Source: Desulfobacteraceae bacterium (lineage in GTDB: Bacteria > Desulfobacterota > Desulfobacteria > Desulfobacterales > Desulfolunaceae). From it: a DNA stretch of 44,270 nt. Shown here in pieces: positions 1 to 7,591 of this stretch (its first letter is position 1; the number at the start of each line of letters is the position of its first letter). The notes beneath the pieces were generated by a model. That model was not told the DNA's origin, did not search any database, and saw nothing but the letters and a program-made list of their open reading frames with translations. Both the position numbers and the translations under genes were made by a program. The stretch spans positions 1 to 44,270 of the forward strand of contig JABXKT010000038.1 in the NCBI GenBank assembly GCA_013619155.1, given 5' to 3'.

Positions 1-582
1 GGCGAAGGCGTCTACATCTACGCCGCCCAGGGTCATGAGATCCACGGTGGCCGTGGTCTCATCGGAGAGGACAACGATCTCGGTGGATTTTTCGAAGGCG
101 AAGCCCCCATCCACCATAAAGAAGCCGAAGGCGTCGATCTCCATGTGGCCCGAGGCTCGGAGGAGCTCGCCATCCTCACCATCCATGGTGAGGGTCAGGG
201 TCTTATCGGGGCCGGTGGTGACCATGAGACCTTGGGTGGCGTAATCCACCAGGGTGCCATCAACCGCCGCTCGGTTGATCTCCACGGCGAGGGTGGTGAC
301 GGAGATGGTGAGGCCCTCGATGCCGGCAAAGTCGGCGCTGCCCGCGTTGGCCTCTAAGGAGGTCCACTGGCGGGAAGGATCGGTCTGATCGCTTAGGAGG
401 GCCAGGGCAAAGTCCAGGCTCCCCAGGGCAAAGCCCAGTGGGGTGGCGGTGCCGCCGTTCATGCCGGCGAAGGCGTCCACATCTGCGCCGCCCAGGGTCA
501 TGAGATCCACGGTGGCCGTGGTCTCATCGGAGAGGACAACGATCTCGGTGGATTTTTCAAAGGCAAAGCCCCCCTCCACCAT
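1..582 (-). pseudogene. Downstream part of broken LEPR-XLL repeat gene, partial at window edge
   Basis: Read on the minus strand from an internal ATG at 582, this stretch stays open to base 1. It encodes one more complete and one partial copy of the same repeat found in the gene at 557-3379 (GGFAFEKSTE, DETTATVDLMTLGG, FALGSLDFALALLSDQ, TLAVEINRAA, ASGHMEIDAFGFF). It is the original reading frame of that gene after a deletion that shifted the frame near 582. The internal ATG has no good ribosome binding site and lies in the middle of a repeat, so it is unlikely to be a real start. The gene continues beyond the left edge, where a C-terminal export signal would be expected. Either the gene is truly disrupted, or the assembly lost part of a near-identical repeat. 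Confidence 0.75.
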
Positions 583-3379
583 AAGTCCACTGGCGGGAAG
601 GATCGGCCTGGTCGCTTAGGAGGGCCAGGGCAAAGTCCAGACTCCCCAGGGCAAAGCCCAATGGGGTGGCGGTGCCGCCGTTGATCCCGGCGAAGGCATC
701 GACGTTGGCCCCGCCCAGGGTCATGAGATCCACGGTGGCCGTGGTCTCATCGGAGAGGACAACAATCTCGGTGGATTTTTCGAAGGCAAATCCCCCCTCC
801 ACCATAAAGAAACCGAAGGCGTCGATCTCCATATGGCCCGAGGCTCGGAGGAGCTCGCCATCTTCACCGTCCATGGTGAGGGTCAGGGTCTTATCGGGGC
901 CGGTGGTGACCATGAGGCCTTGGCTGGCGTAATCCACCAGGGTCCCGTCAGTAGCCGCCCGGTTGATCTCCACGGCGAGGGTGGTGGCGGAGATGGTGAG
1001 GCCGTCGATGCCGGCAAAGGCGGCGCTGCCCGCGTTGGCCTCTTCGATGCCGGCAAAGACGGCGCTGCCCGCGTTGGCCTCTAAAGAGGTCCACTGGCGG
1101 GCGGGATCGGCCTGATCGCTTAAGAGGGCCAGGGCAAAGTCCAGACTCCCCAGGGCAAAACCCATCTGGTTGGCGGTGCCGCCATTGATCCCGGCGAAGG
1201 CGTCCACGTTGGTCCCGCCCAGGGTCATGAGATCCACGGTGGCCGTGGTCTCATCGGAAAGGTTCACCGTCTCGGTGGACTTTTCGAAGGCAAAGCCCCC
1301 CTCCACCACAAAGAAGCCAAAGGCGTCGATCTCCATGTGGCCCGAGGCCCGAAGGAGCTGGCCATCGTCACCGTCCATGGTGAGGGTCATGGTTTTTGAG
1401 GGTCCGGTAGCGACCACCAGGCTTTGACTGGCGTAATCCACCAGGGTGCCGTCAACGGCCGCCCGGTTGATCTCCACGGAGAGGGTGGTGGCGGAGATGG
1501 TGAGACCCTCAACGCCTTCAAAGGCAGCACTCTCAGCCTGGGCCTGAAGCGAGGTCCACGTGCGATCCGCATCGACCCGGTCTGTCATCAGGGCCAGGAC
1601 AAAATCCACACTGGAAAGGGAGAGACCCGACCGGTCTGCGTCAGAGCCGTTCACCCCGGCAAAGGCATCCACATCACCGGCAGCCAGGGTAAACATATCC
1701 ACCTCGGCCGTGAGACCATCGGAGAGCAGAACCGAGTCACTGCGACTTTCAAAGGTAAAATCACCCCTCACCCTGAAGAAATCGGAGATTCCCAGGACCG
1801 CATCGGTCACGCTCAGGGCCATCTGTTCTTTACCGTCAAAGTTCACTACCAGGGCGTCGTCACTGCCCGGGAAGAGTTCAAAACTTCCGTCTCCAGCCCC
1901 TTTCGCGCTTTCAAAGCTGGTCAAAAAATTGACCACGGGCGTATCCAGCCCCAAGGCCCAACCGCTGCCACTGTTAAAATTCAAGGCGATATCGCCCGTC
2001 TCAAGGCAAAACTGATCACCAGCCAGGCCTTTAAAGGCAAAGCTATCCGCATGGCCGGCGCCGGCATAAAAGGAGGGGAGCCAGTCATAACCGGGGGTCA
2101 TGGCAAGCTCTGGCTCCATAAACATCAGGCCCAGATCAAAATCGTTCAGCACAAAGCCAAATACATCCTCATCGGGGGTATCATTCTCGTCGATGAGGCC
2201 ATCATCGTTGCTGTCGATAAAATAGGGGCCGGAAAATCCCACGAAGGCATTCACATCGGAGACACCCAGGGTGAAGATCTCCATCTCCAGGTCCTCGATG
2301 GTGGCATAATCATCGGAGATACCCGAGAGGCCGGAGAGATCCGCCGTCACATCATCTCCCACGCCCGAGAGATCGGAGGGGAGACCGGTAGCCACATCCA
2401 GTGCCGTCATGCCACCCACCCCAAAGGAGAAGGTACCATTCAGGTAGACGTAATCACTGATATTGAGCATGGCCGAAAAGCTGACAGAGAGAGCGGATTC
2501 CGTAAAGTAGTCGTGGTTGAAGAAGATCCCCAGGTTGTCAAGGTCCGAGGTAGAGGCACCGGTGATATGAAAATCACCGCCGCCCAGAGTCTCTTTCACC
2601 ACCAGCTGGAGCCGATCCGCCTTCTGGACCACATCAAAGTAGAGGTTACCATCGCCAAATCCCGTCAGCCCCGTACCATGGGAAAAACTGCCGGAGACCG
2701 AGCCGTAGGTCATGATATCGAAGGTGTCCCCAACCTTTAAGACCACATCGTCAAGGAGCACGATCTCCAGGGTTCCGTCCAAAACGGCCTGGCCGGTGAC
2801 ATTGATCTGATCATATCCGACCCCGGGAGTCTCTCCGGCGATCTCGATGCGTAAGGTGCCGGAGAGACTCTGGGTGTAGGTATCCATGGTCTGCATGCCG
2901 GGAGAGTTACCCGGACTGACCACTCCGCTGTTGACCACGTCCCCATGAATGGTTCCGGTCCCGGAGAGGGTATCCGACAAATCGAGGACAAGGTCTGAAT
3001 CCAGACTCTCACGGGGAATGAGATGAATCATGCGGGCGCTGGACACAGCGTCGGTGCCCTCTTGTAAAATATTCAACTCGGAACTACTGGAGAGGCCCTC
3101 TTCGGTTCCGGTGGCCGCTGACGGCGTATCGGTGTCCATCCCGGAGAAAATTTCTGAAAAAGAGGCCGTGGAATCCGGAGCATCTCCCTTATCCGGGAGT
3201 TCTGCCATGGTAATCTGAATCTCTTCGGCAAGTATGGGTTGAGAATCCGGGGTCGAAAGGGCATCGGATGCATCGGGTGCCAGGGTCTGAAGCAGGCCAA
3301 AGAGAGGATCCGCCGAGAGCATGATTCTCGGTTCAAGATTTTCCAAATTGAATAAATTTTTCACTTTTTTACCGCTCAT
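557..3379 (-). CDS. LEPR-XLL domain repeat protein, probable secreted cargo (frame broken at 3' end)
   Basis: The N-terminus carries LEPRIMLSADP about 15 residues in, the signature of LEPR-XLL proteins, which are usually very large and repetitive. A beta-rich stretch follows, like autotransporter-associated strands (GTGTIHGDVVNSGVVSPGNS), then an acidic region with DSNDDGLIDENDTPDED, a possible calcium loop. From about residue 560 come repeats of roughly 155 residues, nearly identical at DNA level. I chose the ATG at 3379, preceded by GGAGTGGGGG, over a TTG at 3418. The frame ends at 557 because, after SRQWT, the sequence jumps out of phase to the middle of the next repeat. The protein has no cysteine-rich or membrane part. 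It sits directly downstream of the SecA-like gene and is inferred to be the cargo of the export genes upstream. The LEPR-XLL call is firm; the cargo role is inference. Confidence 0.8.
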   Translation of the reverse strand: MSGKKVKNLFNLENLEPRIMLSADPLFGLLQTLAPDASDALSTPDSQPILAEEIQITMAELPDKGDAPDSTASFSEIFSGMDTDTPSAATGTEEGLSSSSELNILQEGTDAVSSARMIHLIPRESLDSDLVLDLSDTLSGTGTIHGDVVNSGVVSPGNSPGMQTMDTYTQSLSGTLRIEIAGETPGVGYDQINVTGQAVLDGTLEIVLLDDVVLKVGDTFDIMTYGSVSGSFSHGTGLTGFGDGNLYFDVVQKADRLQLVVKETLGGGDFHITGASTSDLDNLGIFFNHDYFTESALSVSFSAMLNISDYVYLNGTFSFGVGGMTALDVATGLPSDLSGVGDDVTADLSGLSGISDDYATIEDLEMEIFTLGVSDVNAFVGFSGPYFIDSNDDGLIDENDTPDEDVFGFVLNDFDLGLMFMEPELAMTPGYDWLPSFYAGAGHADSFAFKGLAGDQFCLETGDIALNFNSGSGWALGLDTPVVNFLTSFESAKGAGDGSFELFPGSDDALVVNFDGKEQMALSVTDAVLGISDFFRVRGDFTFESRSDSVLLSDGLTAEVDMFTLAAGDVDAFAGVNGSDADRSGLSLSSVDFVLALMTDRVDADRTWTSLQAQAESAAFEGVEGLTISATTLSVEINRAAVDGTLVDYASQSLVVATGPSKTMTLTMDGDDGQLLRASGHMEIDAFGFFVVEGGFAFEKSTETVNLSDETTATVDLMTLGGTNVDAFAGINGGTANQMGFALGSLDFALALLSDQADPARQWTSLEANAGSAVFAGIEEANAGSAAFAGIDGLTISATTLAVEINRAATDGTLVDYASQGLMVTTGPDKTLTLTMDGEDGELLRASGHMEIDAFGFFMVEGGFAFEKSTEIVVLSDETTATVDLMTLGGANVDAFAGINGGTATPLGFALGSLDFALALLSDQADPSRQWTYGGGGLCL
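1005..1082 (-). repeat. 39-bp in-frame tandem duplication inside a repeat unit
   Basis: Two adjacent 39-bp copies (1005-1043 and 1044-1082) differ at one base. They encode EANAGSAVFAGIE followed by EANAGSAAFAGID, so 13 residues are doubled without changing the frame. The other repeat units have a single copy. Confidence 0.9.
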
Positions 3380-3447
3380 GTAATCCCCCACTCCACTGAA
3401 TAAACCCATTGAACACAACCGGTGATAGAAAACAGAATCTACTCATA

Positions 3448-3479
3448 TTTAAAAACTCTCCGAACCCGTGAAAGAGAGT
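3448..3479 (-). terminator. Weak hairpin plus T-run over the SecA-like stop codon
   Basis: On the minus strand ACTCTC (3479-3474) can pair with GAGAGT (3460-3455), followed by TTTTTAA, which includes the stop codon of the SecA-like gene. The stem is only 6 bp, so it may be an attenuator between the ATPase gene and the repeat-protein gene, or chance. Confidence 0.3.
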
Positions 3480-5437
3480 GCCTCAGCCATCCAGGCATCA
3501 TTTTTCAATACATTTTTTCTCTGACGATACGCCTGCCGTTCTGCCGCTCGCTGGGCAGAGAGACACACTTTTTTCACCATCGCACACGCCCCGGGCACCT
3601 TGGCGACAAGGGCGGTGCTAAGCCAGGTCGATGCCCATCCCGGTGCCTTGTTCCGGATCAACTCATCATCTAAACTAATAAAGGCCTGAGCGCTTCCCGG
3701 GTTTCCCTGGCGGGCGCATCGCCCAAAAAGCTGCCTGTCGACACGGCCGGTCTCGTGCCTCTCGGTGGCAATCACATGCAGCCCCCCGAGTTCAACCACA
3801 CCGGAGCCAAGCTTGATATCGGTACCCCGGCCCGCCATATTGGTGGCAATGGTGATACTGCCCTTCTCCCCGGCACCGGCCACGATCTGTGCCTCATCGG
3901 CATGACGCACCGCATTGAGGACTTTAAAGACAAGTCCCTCGGAAGTGAGCCGTTCGGCCAGCACCTCGCTCTCCTCGACACTGCGGGTGCCCACAAGCAC
4001 CGGCCGATCCATGCGATGTGCCCTAACAATCTCCGCCACCACGGCCGCCCATTTCTGATCCCGATTCAGAAAAACAGCATCCCGGGCCAGGGTTCGTATA
4101 CAGGGCCTGTGGGTGGGAATGGAGACGTAAGGCAAGGTGTAGATATGCCAGAACTCACTGGCCGCCTCCTGCCCCGTGCCCGTCATCCCGGCGAGGTGCC
4201 TGAAAAAACGAAAAAACTGCTGAAAGCTTAACCGGGCCAGGGTCTCGGCAGGATCGGTCATCGCCACCCCCTCCTTCATCTCCACGGCTTGATGCAGCCC
4301 ATGGCTCCAGGTCCGATGGGGCATGAGCCGACCGGTAAAGGCATCGACGATAATGATCGTCCCCTCCTGAACCACATAGTGCTGATCCCTGTGATAGAGC
4401 TCTCTGGCACATAAGGTCTGCTTCAAAAGCTCCACCTGGCGGGATTTTCCCTGCCACATCCCCTTAAGGCGGTGGGCAGACCTCTCCAGCACATCGTGAC
4501 CGGCCTCCGTCAGAAAAATATCCCGGCGCTTCTCATCCACCTGATAATGACGGAACCTTTCCAGAGATTCCGCCATCTCATGGGCGGTTAAAATGACCTC
4601 CTTCAACAGAGGATTCTCTCGGGCCACAGAGATAATGAGCGGCGTCACCGCCTCATCGATGAGCACACTGTCCGCCTCATCCACAAAGGCCGTATCGATG
4701 CCCCGCATAACGACACCGTCTGGGGTCTGGGCGCCGGGACGATGGAGTCCGCGTATCAACCGGCGGGAGGCGTGGTGGAAGGGGGCCATCTTCAGGCGAT
4801 CGCGAAGAAAATCGGCCAGAATCTCCTTACTCGTGGTGTAGACCACACCGCAATCATAGCTGGCCTTCCGCTCTTCGGGCATCATCTCCCCGGTGACACA
4901 CCCCGTGGAGAGGCCACAATAGTCGAAGAGGGGCCTCATCTCGGCCACATCCCGGGCGGCCAGATAGTCGTTGGCCGTGATGACGTGACAGGGCCGGCCT
5001 GTCCATCCGGCCAGCACAGCGGGAAGCGTGACGGTGAGTGTCTTGCCCTCACCGGTGGCCATCTCGGCAAGCCATCCCCTGTTTAAGGCCAGCGCCCCCA
5101 TCAGCTGCACCGGATAGGGCCGCATACCTAAGGTTCGGTATGCCGCCTCGGAGAGTGTGGCCAGGGCATCCTGCACCAATGGCCGCTTATCCCGTCCCTC
5201 TCTTCGAAACCGGATCTTCAGTTCCTGGAGCCTATGGTGCAAGGCCCCCCCGGAGAGCGAGCCTAAGGCATGACCCCTTCGATCAATCATCTCCGCCTCC
5301 CGCTTCAGTCCGCCAACGGCCACCGGATTGCGACGATACCTGCCGACGAGACCACTGATCACCCCATCCACTCCCCCAGGAATCGATGCGGGCATCACAA
5401 TATGGGTTCGCTGATACTCCCGAGACGTTGTCATCAT
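3449..5437 (-). CDS. SecA-like ATPase paralogue, C-terminally shortened
   Basis: This is a SecA-family DEAD motor of 662 residues; housekeeping SecA has about 850-900. Visible motifs: Walker A ATGEGKT near residue 127, Walker B VDEADSVLIDEA near 252, then FTGRLMPHRTWS, LAGMTGTG, NMAGRGTDIKLG and FGRCARQGNPGS. The preprotein-crosslinking region is present. The protein stops at the start of the helical scaffold (AQRAAERQAYRQRKNVLKND), so the helical wing and the C-terminal zinc/SecB-binding tail are missing. I place the start at ATG 5437, which overlaps the upstream stop as ATGA and has GAGGT upstream; an earlier start at 5518 would run inside the upstream gene. No secY lies nearby. It probably powers export of the downstream LEPR-XLL protein with the neighbouring adaptors, but the path through the inner membrane is unknown. 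Family assignment is sure; role is inferred. Confidence 0.9.
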   Translation of the reverse strand: MMTTSREYQRTHIVMPASIPGGVDGVISGLVGRYRRNPVAVGGLKREAEMIDRRGHALGSLSGGALHHRLQELKIRFRREGRDKRPLVQDALATLSEAAYRTLGMRPYPVQLMGALALNRGWLAEMATGEGKTLTVTLPAVLAGWTGRPCHVITANDYLAARDVAEMRPLFDYCGLSTGCVTGEMMPEERKASYDCGVVYTTSKEILADFLRDRLKMAPFHHASRRLIRGLHRPGAQTPDGVVMRGIDTAFVDEADSVLIDEAVTPLIISVARENPLLKEVILTAHEMAESLERFRHYQVDEKRRDIFLTEAGHDVLERSAHRLKGMWQGKSRQVELLKQTLCARELYHRDQHYVVQEGTIIIVDAFTGRLMPHRTWSHGLHQAVEMKEGVAMTDPAETLARLSFQQFFRFFRHLAGMTGTGQEAASEFWHIYTLPYVSIPTHRPCIRTLARDAVFLNRDQKWAAVVAEIVRAHRMDRPVLVGTRSVEESEVLAERLTSEGLVFKVLNAVRHADEAQIVAGAGEKGSITIATNMAGRGTDIKLGSGVVELGGLHVIATERHETGRVDRQLFGRCARQGNPGSAQAFISLDDELIRNKAPGWASTWLSTALVAKVPGACAMVKKVCLSAQRAAERQAYRQRKNVLKNDAWMAEALSFTGSESF

Positions 5438-7590
5438 AATTGATACCTCTTTTGGATCAGCTGTCTCATGTACCGAATCGCTTGACCCACAAGGGGTTGA
5501 TCGGGCAAGACAAAGCAAATTTTACCGGAACGGCCCTGGAAGAAGGCCACGGAAACGTCAGGCTTCAGGTGAGCGTAGATATGAAAGAAGGGCTCCACGG
5601 TCTCAAGACCCGTGCGGTCTGCCATGGACGTGGCCACCCCGCCCCCGGAACGCCACCCCAGGGCCGCCGAGGGGAGACGTTTCTGCTCGAAGGGGATGAT
5701 CTGATAATCATCCACCCCAAGATCGATCTGCGCCTGCCCATAGAGCCGCACCACGGCACCGAGAATCCGGCCCTCAAAGAGATGGGCCGCCATCTTCTGG
5801 GGAACCACGGCGGAAAATTGAAATCGTTCAGGATCCACCAGATCGCCCACCTGCCGCCCCCTTGCCAGCCAGACGCCCACCATCTCATGACCTTGGGGGG
5901 AGACCCAGAGCCCCCTTTGGTGGGCGCGAACAATCAGATGACTCTCTTTTCTGCGCAAATTATCCAGATGCATCTCGTGGGCCGTAAGACGCTTTAAAAT
6001 AGAGTCCAACTCCCCGGCAGACTCTAAGGCAGCCTTTTTGTAAAGGGCCAGGGTCTCCTCGTATTGAGCCATGGCTTCTCGGATCTCAAAGGTCAGCTCC
6101 CGGTTGCGAAGGCGAATAAGGGGGGTGCCCGTCGCCACCCAGGTGCTCGATGGCACCAGCAATTGATCCACATAACCGGCGGTGTCGTTAAAAACGTGAC
6201 GTGTCGATTCGGCCGCAAGAACCCCCGGTGCCGTAAACCGGCTGGGAAATGGATACACCAGGAGAAGAATGAGAAGGAGCCCTCCGGCAAGGAGAGTGAT
6301 GGAGACGGCCCGACATCGATTTTTTACAAGGTCCGGACTCACGGCCAAATACCCCACCATGCGTACCAGGGGCATGACCCCCCAGGTGATGAGACCGGCA
6401 CAGACCATGAGCGCCCCCAAGGGGAGATACATATCCGCCACAAAGAAGAGAATACCGACGAAGACAATCACCCGGTAAAGAGCGCTGGCCACACCAAAAC
6501 CGGTAAGCCAGAAGGCCTCATGGGCATCTTCGGCCGGCGTCGAAGCCTCCCGGATGCCAAAGAGATACCGCTGTGCCAGATATTTAAGATGGGCCCGGGC
6601 CTGGGTATGCAGATTCGGAATATCCAGAAGATCGGAGAAGATATAGTAGCCATCAAAGCGAAGCAGGGGGTTGGCGTTGAAGACAAGGGTGGAGAAAGAG
6701 GCCAGGAACATGATGTTATACGCCAGACTATGGAGGCCCCCTGCCCCCGTATGCGCCCATACCAGGGTAGCCAGGGCGGCCATAAAGATCTCGGCCAGGA
6801 TGCCCGCCGCCCCCACGAAGGCCCGGTGCCGGCGACTCCGAAACGACCAGCTCGAGGTGGTGTCGATATAGGGCATGGGGGTTAAGATAAGGAGCATGAT
6901 CCCCATGGTATGGATCTCCCCCCCAAACCGTTTGCAGGCAAAGGCGTGTCCGAACTCATGGAGCCCCTTGATCACCAGAAGGGCCAGGTAGAGAAAAATA
7001 AGGTTATCCGGAGCCAGGACGCCCTGGGCCTGATCCATGGCCCGATCGAATCCATCCACAAAGACTTTCAGGGCGGCAAGAACCGTCACCGCCCAAACCA
7101 TGCCCCCCACGGGACCCACAAGGAGACGAATCAGCCCGCTGATCTTCTGGAGCGTCTGTTCCGGATCCCACAAGGGGATGCGCATAAACAAAACACTCAT
7201 GAGCCGGGAGCGCATCTCCTGGGTGCGGCGTTTCTCGTAACGGCCAAACACCTTCTCGGTGTCTGCAGGGGTCTCAAAAAAGAGGAGACTGGAGGAGAAG
7301 AGCTGGGTGAGAAGATGAATCACATCCTCCTGACCGGGGGTCTCATCGGGATGGCGCTCGAGACACCGCTGCCACACCTCGCTCACCGGGCGGTCGGGAC
7401 GCAAGCGAGAGACAAAGGCCCACGAGGCGGGGCGCAGCCGAAAAAATTGGTTATTAAAGGGGTCGTGGAGAATGTACCATAACGCCCCTCTAAAATAGTG
7501 TTTACGCACCGCCACCGTGGGCCTGAGGCTGACCTTGAGATCGGCGATACGATACCAGGAGTCACTGAATGTCCGTCCGGCTCTGTTCAT
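5434..7590 (-). CDS. PqqD-like / M50 site-2-type protease / HlyD-like membrane protein
   Basis: A 718-residue polytopic protein with three parts. Residues about 25-105 resemble PqqD, a peptide-binding winged-helix domain (WYILHDPFNNQFFRL). A membrane core of several segments follows, with the M50 zinc motif HEFGH at 211-215 and NPLLRFDGYY at 307-316, which supplies the third metal ligand. After about residue 425 comes a periplasmic HlyD-like part with a lipoyl-like half, a coiled coil (EAMAQYEETLALYKKAALES) and a barrel. The metal ligands are intact, so it may be an active intramembrane protease. It starts 1 bp after the upstream GAF-HlyD gene and overlaps the SecA-like gene by 4 bp, so the three are translationally coupled. 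Proteins of this layout are known from annotation next to HlyD partners. A role in cargo recognition, clipping or as the inner-membrane platform is inference. Confidence 0.85.
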   Translation of the reverse strand: MNRAGRTFSDSWYRIADLKVSLRPTVAVRKHYFRGALWYILHDPFNNQFFRLRPASWAFVSRLRPDRPVSEVWQRCLERHPDETPGQEDVIHLLTQLFSSSLLFFETPADTEKVFGRYEKRRTQEMRSRLMSVLFMRIPLWDPEQTLQKISGLIRLLVGPVGGMVWAVTVLAALKVFVDGFDRAMDQAQGVLAPDNLIFLYLALLVIKGLHEFGHAFACKRFGGEIHTMGIMLLILTPMPYIDTTSSWSFRSRRHRAFVGAAGILAEIFMAALATLVWAHTGAGGLHSLAYNIMFLASFSTLVFNANPLLRFDGYYIFSDLLDIPNLHTQARAHLKYLAQRYLFGIREASTPAEDAHEAFWLTGFGVASALYRVIVFVGILFFVADMYLPLGALMVCAGLITWGVMPLVRMVGYLAVSPDLVKNRCRAVSITLLAGGLLLILLLVYPFPSRFTAPGVLAAESTRHVFNDTAGYVDQLLVPSSTWVATGTPLIRLRNRELTFEIREAMAQYEETLALYKKAALESAGELDSILKRLTAHEMHLDNLRRKESHLIVRAHQRGLWVSPQGHEMVGVWLARGRQVGDLVDPERFQFSAVVPQKMAAHLFEGRILGAVVRLYGQAQIDLGVDDYQIIPFEQKRLPSAALGWRSGGGVATSMADRTGLETVEPFFHIYAHLKPDVSVAFFQGRSGKICFVLPDQPLVGQAIRYMRQLIQKRYQL

Positions 7591-7591
7591 A

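Larger units (their letters stand above)
1..1560 (-). repeat. Tandem 465-bp coding repeats of the LEPR-XLL gene
   Basis: The same DNA block recurs at about 133, 821 and 1325 (anchor: gtcgatctcc). The basic unit is 465 bp, or 155 codons. The 821-1325 interval is 504 bp because of a 39-bp duplication. The 133-821 interval is 688 bp, one full unit plus a remnant of 223 bp, which implies a loss of 242 bp, not a multiple of three. Copies are nearly identical and less diverged than the upstream, older repeat near 1560-1800. Confidence 0.85.

Noticed and set aside
1424..2740. A 438-codon open frame on the plus strand
   Set aside because: It is antisense to the LEPR-XLL gene. The repetitive, Gly/Asp/Thr-rich codon pattern of that gene keeps the opposite strand open. 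It has no family similarity and no ribosome binding site.
5438..5518. Earlier start of the SecA-like gene
   Set aside because: It would lie inside the M50-HlyD gene. The ATGA overlap at 5437 with GAGGT upstream is better.
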